A stretch of 33,534 bases of DNA from NCBI GenBank assembly GCA_946481615.1, contig CAMLOR010000007.1, positions 1 to 33,534 of the forward strand, in the 5' to 3' direction. Below the pieces are notes generated by a model, which saw only the letters and a list, made by a program, of their open reading frames with translations, was not told the origin of the DNA and ran no database searches. The translations under genes and the position numbers were made by a program. This document shows, piece after piece, positions 15,691 to 23,593 of the stretch; the stretch's first letter is position 1, and each line of letters opens with the position of its first letter. This stretch comes from an uncultured Aquimonas sp. GTDB lineage: Bacteria; Pseudomonadota; Gammaproteobacteria; Xanthomonadales; Xanthomonadaceae.

Positions 15691-17601
15691 ATGCCCGAAC
15701 GCTCCGTTCCCTTCCGCGACCGCCTCCGCTACCACTTCGAAAACACCCTCGCGCGCGGGCCGATCGCCATCATCGGCTGGCTGGCGCTGGTGTCGGCCGT
15801 CGTCGTGTTGGTGGCGGCCGTGGTGCTCGCCGCCTTCCACGTCGATCAGGTGCCGGGCGATCCGTCCTCGACGCTGGGCCTGATCGAAGGCGCCTGGCAG
15901 AGCGCCATGCATGCCATCGACGCCGGCAACCTGGCAGGCGACCAGGGCTGGCCGCTGCGGCTGCTGATGCTGGGCGTGACGCTGGCCGGCATCTTCATCG
16001 TCAGCATCCTGATCGGCACCATCACCAGCGGTCTCGAATCGCGTCTGGACGAACTGCGCAAGGGGCGCTCGCGCGTGATCGAACGCGATCACACGCTGAT
16101 CCTCGGCTGGTCGAGCAAGGTGTATTCCATCGTCGGCGAGCTGCTGATCGCCAACCGCAACCAGCGCGCGCCGCGCATCGTCATCCTCTCGCCGCGCGAC
16201 AAGGTCGACATGGAGGATGACATCCGCGCCAAATTCCCCGATCTTGGCAACACGAAGGTGATCTGCCGCAGCGGCGATCCGCTCGATCTCGACGATCTGG
16301 CCGTCGTCGATCCGCACGGCGCCAAATCCATCGTGGTGCTGGCGCCGGAGATCGAGAATCCGGACATCTACGTCATCAAGTCGGTGCTCGCCATCACCAA
16401 CAATCCGGCGCGGCGCGCGGAGCGATATCACATCGTCGCGGAGATCCGCGACGCGAAGAACGAAGAAGCCGCGGCGCTGGTCGGCGGCGACGAAGCCGTG
16501 TTCGTGCGCGGCGAAGACCTGATCGCGCGCCTCACCGCGCAGACCTGCCGGCAATCCGGCCTGAGCGTGGTCTACACCGAGCTGCTCGATTTCGACGGTG
16601 CGGAAATCTATCTGCGCGCCGAGACCGCGCTGGTGGGCAAGACCTATCGCGATGCGCTGTTCGCCTATCGCGAATCCGCGGTGATGGGCCTGCTGCGCGC
16701 CGACGGGCGCGCGCAGATCAATCCGCCGATGGACGCGCGCATCGGGGCCGGCGACCAGGTCATAGCGATCAGCGAGGACGACGACACGCTGCTGCTGTCG
16801 TCCGCCGCGCCGCCGGTGGTGGACGATGCGCGCATCGTGCCGCCGGCCGCCTTCGCCACGCCGCCGGAGCGCACGCTGCTGCTGGGCGGCACCGGGAAGA
16901 TCGAAGCCATCGTGCTGGAACTGGAGAACTACGTCGCCGAAGGCTCGGAAGTGCACGTCGTCACGCCCGACGACAGCGCGCACGGCGTGCTCGCCGCGCT
17001 GCGGCCGCGCCTTGCGCGCCAGCGCCTGGTGCTGCGCACCGGCGACACCACGCGGCGCGCGCTGCTCGACGAACTCGATCTCGCCGGCTTCGACCACGTC
17101 ATCCTGCTCAGCGACACGCGCCTGCCGGTGCAGGAAGCCGATGCGCAGACCCTGGTGACGCTGCTGCATCTGCGCAACATCGCGAACGCCGTCGGGCGCC
17201 GCATCAACATCGTCAGCGAGATGATGGACCTGCGCAATCGCGCGCTGGCGCAGGTGGCGCGCGCCGACGATTTCATCGTGAGCGATACGCTGGTCAGCCT
17301 GATGCTTTCGCAGCTCGCGGAGAACCGTCATCTGCACGCGATCTTCCGCGAGCTGTTCGGTTCCGAGGGTTCGGAGATCTATCTGCGACCGGCCTCGGCC
17401 TATGTCGCGGGCGAAGTCGAGCTCGATTTCTACACCGTGCTCGAAGCCGCCGTGCGGCGCGGCGAAACCGCGATCGGCTACCGCGATGCCGCCTTGGCCG
17501 AAGACCCGACGGCGGCGTATGGCGTGCGCGTCAATCCCGACAAGGCGCGGCGCCGCCGCTATGGGCCGGGCGATCAGATCATCGTCCTGGCCGAGGGTTG
17601 A
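15691..17601 (+). CDS. CASTOR/POLLUX-family ion channel with two RCK-like domains
   Basis: A 636-aa membrane protein. It has a transmembrane segment at ~24-48, a pore-like segment with D77-A-G-N-L-A-G-D, a second membrane helix at ~90-112, then the family hallmark L-R-K-G-R-S-R-V-I-E-R-D-H-T-L-I-L-G-W-S (about 122-141) that begins the first NAD-binding-like regulatory domain. A second nucleotide-fold segment starts near R-T-L-L-L-G-G-T-G-K (~390). This order matches plant CASTOR and POLLUX/DMI1 nuclear envelope cation channels and their bacterial homologues (Castor_Poll_mid family). The plant filter is similar (A-D-A-G-N-H-A), so a cation, possibly potassium or calcium, is expected. Only two membrane helices are evident. 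The function in bacteria is little studied. Confidence 0.85.
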   Translation: MPERSVPFRDRLRYHFENTLARGPIAIIGWLALVSAVVVLVAAVVLAAFHVDQVPGDPSSTLGLIEGAWQSAMHAIDAGNLAGDQGWPLRLLMLGVTLAGIFIVSILIGTITSGLESRLDELRKGRSRVIERDHTLILGWSSKVYSIVGELLIANRNQRAPRIVILSPRDKVDMEDDIRAKFPDLGNTKVICRSGDPLDLDDLAVVDPHGAKSIVVLAPEIENPDIYVIKSVLAITNNPARRAERYHIVAEIRDAKNEEAAALVGGDEAVFVRGEDLIARLTAQTCRQSGLSVVYTELLDFDGAEIYLRAETALVGKTYRDALFAYRESAVMGLLRADGRAQINPPMDARIGAGDQVIAISEDDDTLLLSSAAPPVVDDARIVPPAAFATPPERTLLLGGTGKIEAIVLELENYVAEGSEVHVVTPDDSAHGVLAALRPRLARQRLVLRTGDTTRRALLDELDLAGFDHVILLSDTRLPVQEADAQTLVTLLHLRNIANAVGRRINIVSEMMDLRNRALAQVARADDFIVSDTLVSLMLSQLAENRHLHAIFRELFGSEGSEIYLRPASAYVAGEVELDFYTVLEAAVRRGETAIGYRDAALAEDPTAAYGVRVNPDKARRRRYGPGDQIIVLAEG

Positions 17602-17665
17602 CGGCGACGTTGGGGCCTTTGGCTCCGTCGGGCGTCTGCTGGACACCGAGTAGCGAGCAGGATTC

Positions 17666-20600
17666 ATGAACAGAAATCAGGGATGGTGGTTGGTGGTGGC
17701 CGGGCTGGCGATGTCGCCCGGCGCGTGGGGACAATCGGCCTGGGCGCCGCTGCCCGGCGCGGCGAAGGCCGCCCGCCCGGCGCACATGGCAGCGCTCGAC
17801 GGCCTGCCGGAAGGCAGCGTGGCGGCCTACGGGCGCCAGGACGCGAAGTCCGGCGGCCACTGGGAATTCGTGCTGCCGGACGGCCAGCCGCTGCGCATCG
17901 CAGCGATGCACGCGCAGACTCACGCCAACGGCGACGTGACCTGGAGCGGCCATGTCGAATCGGCCGGCGGCAACTATCCCGTGCTGCTGACGCAGGGCGA
18001 ACACGCCAGCTTCGGCAGCATTTCCACGCCGCGCGGGCGTTACCGGCTGGAAGGCTGGGACGACCGGGCCTGGGTGGTGCGCGAGGATCACGAACACATC
18101 GATCTGCCGGCGCCGGATGAATTCGCGCTGGCACCGCCGGCCGGCCATTCCGCCAAGGCGGTCACGGCTGCGCCGCAGGCCGCCACGCCGAAGGTCGACG
18201 CCACGCAGATCGACGTGCTGTTCGTCTACACCGATGCCCTGGCCGCACGCTATCCCGGCGCCGCGGTCGAAACCCGCGTCAACCATCTTGCCGCGCTCGC
18301 CAACCAGGCCTTCGCCAACAGCAACGTGACGGCGGCAGTGCGCGTGGTCGGCGTGGAGCACTTCGACTACCGCGACGACAACACCAACCTCGCTGCCATC
18401 GACGACGTGCGCAAGGCCGTGCTGCCCGGCGGCAATCCCGTCCTGGGCCTGCTCGACCTGCGCCGCCTGCGCACCGAGCGCGGCGCCGACATCGTCACGC
18501 TGATCCGCCCGCACGATTTCGAAGTGCGCGGCAGCTGCGGCGTGGGCTATCTGTTCGCCGAATCGGCGAACCTGGGCATCAACGCGATCAGCGACGGCAT
18601 CGACGGCTGGTCGATCTGTCGCGAGGAAACCTTCGCGCACGAGCTCGGCCACAACCTCGGCCTGCAGCACCAGAACGGCGCCAACGACGGCGAAGCCGGC
18701 AGCGCCACCGCGTTCGTGGCGCAGGGCAAGTTCCACACGCTGATGGGTTCCTTCGCCACCGGCGACGATGAGCGTGCCCGCGCCCTGCTGCGCCTGTCCA
18801 ATCCGGACCAGCGCTGCGGCGACATGGCCTGCGGCGTGGCGGGCGTCTCCGACAACGCGGCGCGCGCGCGCGCCAACATGGGCGACGTCGCGGCCTTCAT
18901 GGCCACCACCACCGCCACGCCCGATGCCGTGGTGCCGCCGCCGGCGCTCGATGCCGATGTCGATGGCGACGGCGTGAAGGAAAGCCTCGACGCCTTCCCC
19001 TTCGATCCGGCGCACAGCAGCGATCGCGACGACGACGGCGTGGCCGATGCCCTCGACCGCTTCCCCGACAACGCCGCGGAAACCGCCGACACCGACAGCG
19101 ACGGCACCGGCGACAACGCCGATACCGACATCGACGGCGACGGCGTCGCCAACGCCGCCGACGCGCTGCCGCGCGTGGCCTCCGAAACCGCCGACGCCGA
19201 TGGCGACGGCGTGGGCGACAACGCCGACCGCTTCGACGCCGATCGCCGCGAATCGGGCGATCTGGACGGTGACCAGGTCGGCGACAACGCCGATCCCGAC
19301 GTGGACGGCGACGGCCTCGATGTGTTCGGCAGCGATCTGCTCGTGGCCAGCCACGGCACCGATCGCGTGATCCGCCTCGACGGCGCCACCGGCCGCTTCG
19401 TGGCGGTCGAAATCGCCGAGCCGGGCGCGGGTCCGCAGGCGCTCGGCCCGCACAGCAAGCTGGCGTGGAACGCCTATCGTCATCGCGTGGACGTGCTCAT
19501 CGCCAGCGACGTGCGCCGCTACGACGGCGCCAGCCGCCAGCGCGAAGCCATCGTGCTCGAATCCTCGCGCAATGCCGGCGTGCCCGGCCTGCGCACCGGC
19601 CTCACCACCGGTTTCACCGTGGCGCCCGACGGCACGCTCTACGCTGCGGACGGGCAGAATCTTTCGTTGCACCGCTTCGATGCGGTGACGGCCCAGGAAA
19701 CACCGGCCATCGGCGCCTTCAGCGACCGGCGCCTCACCGGCGCGGCGCAGCACGACCTGGCCTGGCACGACAATCTGCTGTGGACGCTCGAAAAGACCGG
19801 CCGTATCTCGACGGTGAATGCCGAGGGGCGCGTGGATTTCCTGCCGCCGCCGCTCGGCAACGTCGGCGTGCCGCCGCCGGCCGAAGTCACGGCCTTCGCC
19901 TTCGGCCCCGGCGATCAGGTGTACCTCGCCGATGCCGTACGCGACCTCGTCTATCGCATGGATCCGCAGACCGGCCAGCTGTCGATCTTCGTGGCGGCCG
20001 GCAGTGGCGGCCTCGATCGTCCCTCGGGCCTCGTCTTCGACGGCCAGGGCCATCTCTACGTGAGCAGCGCCGGCAACCACAAGGTGCTGCGCTACGCCGC
20101 CAACGGCAGCTTCATGGACAGCTTCTCGAAGGTGCCGGCCGGCATGCTGGTGGAGCCGCACTCGCTGGTGTTCGTGCCGCGCATCGTCGACCGCCATCCG
20201 CGCGACGCCGCCCGCCGCATCCGCCCGAATGCGGGCGCCTGGTACGACCCGATGCGCAGCGGCCAGGGCTTCGACATCCAGAGCATGGGCAACATGCTCT
20301 CGGTGGCGTGGTACACCTACGACGCCGATGGCCGCGCCACCTGGTATCTCGCCGCCGGCACGCTGCAGGGCAACCGGTTCGAAGCTCCGCTGCAGCGCTT
20401 CACCTGGAACGGCAGCGCTGCCACCGGCACCGCGGTGGGCGAACTGCAGCTCACCTTCGACGCCGCCGACCACGCGCAGCTGCAATGGGAACTGGGCACG
20501 CAGAGCGGCACGCAGTCGCTGGTCCATTTCCAGACCGCCGACAGCGTGGAGACGCAGTTCCCCACGGCGGTCTGGTACTCGCCGGAACGCCAGGGCTGGG

Positions 20601-20935
20601 GCTTCTCGCTGACGCGCCAGGGCGGCGTGCTGGCGGTGACGGCCTTCGTGTTCGACAAGGCCGGCAATCCGACGTGGGTGACCGGCGCGGCCGGCGCGCA
20701 GGATACGCAGTTCACCATGCGCCGCCTGAGCGCGCCGCAGGGCTGCCCGGGCTGCAGCGGCAACACCGCGCCCACCGCCACCGCGATCGGCACCGTGGAT
20801 TTCGACGTCATCGACGACACGCAGGCCGAAGGCGCGATCGACCTGCAGAGCGAGGCCGTCGAATGGCGCTATCCGCTGCTCGACCTGCGCCGCCTCAGCG
20901 ATACGCCGACGCGGCCGAATGGCGATCCGCGCTGA
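17666..20935 (+). CDS. Secreted multidomain metzincin protease with TSP3 repeats and GxWYxP modules
   Basis: A 1089-aa exported protein. A signal peptide ends near A-W-G22. A propeptide-like region leads to a zinc protease domain (~180-420) with H325-E-L-G-H329-N-L-G-L-Q-H335 and a likely Met-turn at M360, the reprolysin-like metzincin pattern. Residues ~429-553 are aspartate-rich D-x-D-G-D-G thrombospondin type 3 repeats that should bind calcium. Residues ~555-850 form an NHL/Vgb-like beta-propeller with repeated P-D-G-x-L-Y type strands. The C-terminus holds two related modules starting at W859-Y-D-P and W970-Y-S-P, each with a Q-G-x-G-F or S-G-Q-G-F stretch. An AGCAGGA ribosome-binding site precedes the ATG. 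Likely role: extracellular proteolysis or predation; substrate unknown. Confidence 0.88.
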   Translation: MNRNQGWWLVVAGLAMSPGAWGQSAWAPLPGAAKAARPAHMAALDGLPEGSVAAYGRQDAKSGGHWEFVLPDGQPLRIAAMHAQTHANGDVTWSGHVESAGGNYPVLLTQGEHASFGSISTPRGRYRLEGWDDRAWVVREDHEHIDLPAPDEFALAPPAGHSAKAVTAAPQAATPKVDATQIDVLFVYTDALAARYPGAAVETRVNHLAALANQAFANSNVTAAVRVVGVEHFDYRDDNTNLAAIDDVRKAVLPGGNPVLGLLDLRRLRTERGADIVTLIRPHDFEVRGSCGVGYLFAESANLGINAISDGIDGWSICREETFAHELGHNLGLQHQNGANDGEAGSATAFVAQGKFHTLMGSFATGDDERARALLRLSNPDQRCGDMACGVAGVSDNAARARANMGDVAAFMATTTATPDAVVPPPALDADVDGDGVKESLDAFPFDPAHSSDRDDDGVADALDRFPDNAAETADTDSDGTGDNADTDIDGDGVANAADALPRVASETADADGDGVGDNADRFDADRRESGDLDGDQVGDNADPDVDGDGLDVFGSDLLVASHGTDRVIRLDGATGRFVAVEIAEPGAGPQALGPHSKLAWNAYRHRVDVLIASDVRRYDGASRQREAIVLESSRNAGVPGLRTGLTTGFTVAPDGTLYAADGQNLSLHRFDAVTAQETPAIGAFSDRRLTGAAQHDLAWHDNLLWTLEKTGRISTVNAEGRVDFLPPPLGNVGVPPPAEVTAFAFGPGDQVYLADAVRDLVYRMDPQTGQLSIFVAAGSGGLDRPSGLVFDGQGHLYVSSAGNHKVLRYAANGSFMDSFSKVPAGMLVEPHSLVFVPRIVDRHPRDAARRIRPNAGAWYDPMRSGQGFDIQSMGNMLSVAWYTYDADGRATWYLAAGTLQGNRFEAPLQRFTWNGSAATGTAVGELQLTFDAADHAQLQWELGTQSGTQSLVHFQTADSVETQFPTAVWYSPERQGWGFSLTRQGGVLAVTAFVFDKAGNPTWVTGAAGAQDTQFTMRRLSAPQGCPGCSGNTAPTATAIGTVDFDVIDDTQAEGAIDLQSEAVEWRYPLLDLRRLSDTPTRPNGDPR

Positions 20936-21059
20936 GCGAGGCCACGGGTTGCACCGCGCCGGTATCCGGCGCGGTGCATTGCCGCACCAATAGCGCCACC
21001 GCCAGCATCACGGCGATCACGCCGCCGCCGGCGAGGATGGAACTGCGCAGCTTCTTCAC
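20895..21059 (-). CDS. Possible small membrane protein coupled to pilU (54 aa)
   Basis: A GTG at 21059 overlaps the pilU stop as GTGA and opens a 54-codon frame: K-K-L-R at the N-terminus, a hydrophobic span at about 8-26, then a polar tail. The profile is that of a small inner-membrane protein. Against it, the frame overlaps the 3' end of the protease gene on the other strand by 41 bp and contains the strong hairpin at 20950-20978, which would be expected in a plain convergent intergenic region. No family is recognised. Confidence 0.4.
   Translation of the reverse strand: MKKLRSSILAGGGVIAVMLAVALLVRQCTAPDTGAVQPVASLSADRHSAASAYR
20950..20978. terminator. Strong 13-bp hairpin between convergent genes
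   Basis: TGCACCGCGCCGG-TAT-CCGGCGCGGTGCA is a perfect 13-bp stem with a 3-base loop, 15 bp after the protease stop and about 80 bp beyond the pilU stop. There is no T-run on either side, so it may slow polymerase or protect 3' ends rather than terminate on its own. Confidence 0.5.
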
Positions 21060-22330
21060 GGCGCGCCGCCCTGTTTCAGCTTCGCCTCGCGCAGCGCCGC
21101 CAATTCCTTCTCTTCCAACTCGCGCCGCTTGATCGCCTGCCGCTCGAGTTCCTGGCGGCGCAGTTCTTCGACCTCTTCGGGCGAAGGATCCTTGTCGTAG
21201 GAAAGGTTGAGCCCCTTGGCCGCGGCCGGCTCACCGCGCTGGCTCTTGAGCTTGATGTTGAGCCGCAACTCGTTGGCCGAATCCGAATTGCGGATGGCGT
21301 CCTCGTAGCCGATCAGGCCTTCGTTGTAGAGCTCGAACAGCGCCCAGTCGAAGGTACGCATGCCGAGCTCGCGCGATTTGGCCATCACGGCCTTCAGCTC
21401 GTGGAACTCGCCCTTGAAGATCTTCTCGGCCACGGTGGGCGTGTTGAGCAGGATCTCGATGGCTGCCACGCGCCCGCCGCCGTCGGCGCGCCGGATCAGG
21501 CGCTGAGAAACGATGGCGCGCAGATTGGCCGACAGATCCATCAGCAACTGCGTGCGGCGCTCCTCCGGGAAGAAGTTGATGATGCGCTCGATGGTCTGGC
21601 TGGCGCTGTTGGCGTGCAGTGTGCTCAGGCACAGATGCCCGGTCTCGGCGAAGGCGATCGCATGTTCCATCGTCTCCGCGTCGCGAATCTCGCCGACCAG
21701 GATCACGTCCGGCGCCTGGCGCAGCGTGTTCTTGAGCGCGGCGTGCCAGGACAGCGTATCGACGCCCACTTCGCGATGCGAAACCAGGCTCTGTTTCGAC
21801 ACGTGCGCGTACTCGACCGGATCCTCGATCGTGATGATGTGGCCGGGCGAAGTCGCGTTTCGATGATCGACCATCGCCGCCAACGTGGTGCTCTTGCCGG
21901 AGCCCGTGCCGCCGACCAGCAGCACCAGCCCGCGCTTCTCCATCACCACGTCCTTCAACACGGGCGGTAGGCGCAACTTCTCGAGATTCGGGATCTCCGC
22001 CGCGATGGTGCGCACCACCATCGAAACGTTTCCCTGCTGCACGAACACGTTGACGCGGAAGCGGCTGACGTTCGGGATGGCGATGGCGAAGTTGCTTTCC
22101 AGATCGCGCTCGAATTCCTCGCGCTGCCGCTCGTTCATCAGCGAACGCGCCAGCTGCGCGGTGATCTCGCCGGTGAGCTTGTTGCTGGTGAGCGCCTTCA
22201 TGCCGCCGTGCGCCTTCATCGTGGCGGGGAAATCCGCCGCCACGAAGAGATCGGAACCGCCGGCCTGCGCCATCGCGGCCAGCAGCTTGTGCATGTAGGC
22301 GCGGGCCTGTTCTTCGGTGAGCGTGGCCAT
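21056..22330 (-). CDS. pilU: Type IV pilus retraction ATPase PilU
   Basis: A 424-aa hexameric secretion ATPase of the PilT/PilU group that powers pilus retraction at the inner membrane. Walker A is G140-G-T-G-S-G-K146-S-T, the Asp box is T-I-E-D-P-V-E-Y (167-174), Walker B is V-G-E214-I-R-D and the His box H-L-C-L-S-T-L-H-A-N starts at 232. The run from L-K-N-T-L-R-Q-A-P-D-V-I and the near C-terminal S-A-N-E-L-R-L-N-I-K-L match PilU rather than PilT. Residues ~380-424 add a charged, coiled-coil-like tail rich in E, R and K. pilT, normally adjacent, is not in this window. Confidence 0.9.
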   Translation of the reverse strand: MATLTEEQARAYMHKLLAAMAQAGGSDLFVAADFPATMKAHGGMKALTSNKLTGEITAQLARSLMNERQREEFERDLESNFAIAIPNVSRFRVNVFVQQGNVSMVVRTIAAEIPNLEKLRLPPVLKDVVMEKRGLVLLVGGTGSGKSTTLAAMVDHRNATSPGHIITIEDPVEYAHVSKQSLVSHREVGVDTLSWHAALKNTLRQAPDVILVGEIRDAETMEHAIAFAETGHLCLSTLHANSASQTIERIINFFPEERRTQLLMDLSANLRAIVSQRLIRRADGGGRVAAIEILLNTPTVAEKIFKGEFHELKAVMAKSRELGMRTFDWALFELYNEGLIGYEDAIRNSDSANELRLNIKLKSQRGEPAAAKGLNLSYDKDPSPEEVEELRRQELERQAIKRRELEEKELAALREAKLKQGGAP

Positions 22331-22410
22331 GGCAGGTCGCGGTCCATTCCGGGAACCTGCATGTTAACCAGCCGCGGGCGCGGCGAGGCAGCCTCGGCAG
22401 CAACCGCGGC

Positions 22411-23076
22411 TCAGTCGATGTAGGGCGCGCGCGCGATGTCGAGCAACTCTCGCTCGGGCATGCGCGTGAGCAGCAGCGCGAAGAACAGCCGCACCGCCGC
22501 CGCCAGCACGATCAACACACGGTCCGGCGAGGCCTCGACACCCACGAGGTAGGCCGCCCCGATCAGCAGCGGCGCCGCGAACACGGCGATGAAGATGATG
22601 AAGAACAGCATCACCAGCGTGGCGCCGTTCTGCATCAGCACCGACTTCGCCCACGCCACCCGCGGATCCTTGGCGCGCCGCGCGAGCGCGTACAGCACGG
22701 CCACGTGCACGGCAGCGAAGGCCACGGCCGCCTTCACCGCGCCCATCCCGACGCCGAGGTTCTTCCACAGCCCGGCGTCGTCCAGCTTCGTGCCCGACGC
22801 CGCGCTGTAGGTCGCGAACACGAAGACGAGCAGGAAGCCCATCGCGCCCAGGAACTTCAGCAGATCCCACAGATGCCGCCGCAGGCCACGCTCCGGATAC
22901 AGCGCCGCCGACACGAGATTCCCCAGCACCAACTCCGCCACGAACACCAGCATCAGGCCGAGATAACCCAGCCCCGCCACGATCGCGAAGCCCGCGAGCA
23001 TCACGTGCGAAACGACCTCGCGAAACGCCGCCGTGGGGTTCCAGGGATCGAGGCCTTTGAAAAGCTTGGAGGTCAC
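22411..23076 (-). CDS. Polytopic membrane protein of unknown function
   Basis: A 221-aa protein with about six hydrophobic segments separated by short basic loops, and a cytoplasmic-looking tail ending L-L-D-I-A-R-A-P-Y-I-D. I do not recognise the family with confidence. The GTG at 23076 was chosen because the protein-like sequence (T-S-K-L-F-K-G-L-D-P-W-N-P) begins there and residues further upstream are arginine-rich and repeat-like; no clear Shine-Dalgarno supports it. It lies 80 bp upstream of pilU on the same strand, which may be co-transcription or chance. Confidence 0.7.
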   Translation of the reverse strand: MTSKLFKGLDPWNPTAAFREVVSHVMLAGFAIVAGLGYLGLMLVFVAELVLGNLVSAALYPERGLRRHLWDLLKFLGAMGFLLVFVFATYSAASGTKLDDAGLWKNLGVGMGAVKAAVAFAAVHVAVLYALARRAKDPRVAWAKSVLMQNGATLVMLFFIIFIAVFAAPLLIGAAYLVGVEASPDRVLIVLAAAVRLFFALLLTRMPERELLDIARAPYID

Positions 23077-23398
23077 ACGGCCAGCATACGTCAGCGGGAG
23101 TGCCTGCCCGGCAGCGCGGTACGCCCCGGGGACACGCCTAGCCACGCGCGCGCGGTTGCCGTGCGAACGGCGGCGACCTAGCATGTAGTCGCTGCGGCCC
23201 ATTCCGCAGCCGGGTATGACAGCCCGTTCAGCGCGCACCCTGCGCCCCGAGGTGTTCGAGATTCGTCGAACGTCGACGGCTGCGCATCCGCTACGGCGGG
23301 CGGTGCGCGGGAGTCGAAAGACTCGCCGTTCGCTGACGGTCTGTCACCGCGCACCGTTCCGTCACCCCGCTCGCAGAGCGGCGCAGGAGGTTGCGTCA
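23077..23398. other. Divergent intergenic region with several hairpins
   Basis: No gene is evident in these 322 bp between the membrane protein and the 64-aa protein. On the plus strand it holds GTTCGA-GATTCG-TCGAAC near 23249, a stem with a GAAA loop around GAGTC-GAAA-GACTC near 23313, and CCGCTC-GCA-GAGCGG at 23367-23381 directly before the AGGAGG of the next gene. These could form a structured mRNA leader. No known riboswitch class was recognised. Confidence 0.4.
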
Positions 23399-23593
23399 AT
23401 GAACCGGGAAATCGCGAACCACGAAGGCGAGGGGCTTTGCGCGCTGCTGCGCGCGATACGCACCCTGATCGAAGTCGAAGCGGGCGCCGAGCGCCGTTCG
23501 CGCTCGCGCATGTTCGAGCTGCATCAGCTCGCGACGATGGCGATCGATCTGGCGGATCGCCTCGTCGACGATCCGCTGTCGGAGCCCGGTTAG
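23399..23593 (+). CDS. Small cytoplasmic protein of unknown function (64 aa)
   Basis: A 64-aa soluble protein, mostly helical by composition, with the core I-R-T-L-I-E-V-E-A-G-A-E-R-R and a second helix containing H-Q-L-A-T-M-A-I-D-L-A-D-R-L. A consensus AGGAGG lies at 23385-23390, 8 bases before the ATG, which is one of the strongest ribosome-binding sites in the window and the main support for this gene. It converges on the oxidoreductase gene, their stop codons overlapping within 23590-23593. No family is recognised. Confidence 0.7.
   Translation: MNREIANHEGEGLCALLRAIRTLIEVEAGAERRSRSRMFELHQLATMAIDLADRLVDDPLSEPG

Noticed and set aside
18950..19325. Aspartate-rich tandem sequence considered as a DNA repeat or possible RTX region
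   Set aside because: The D-x-D-G-D-G spacing fits thrombospondin type 3 calcium repeats, not the G-G-x-G-x-D nonapeptides of RTX proteins, and is explained by the protease architecture.
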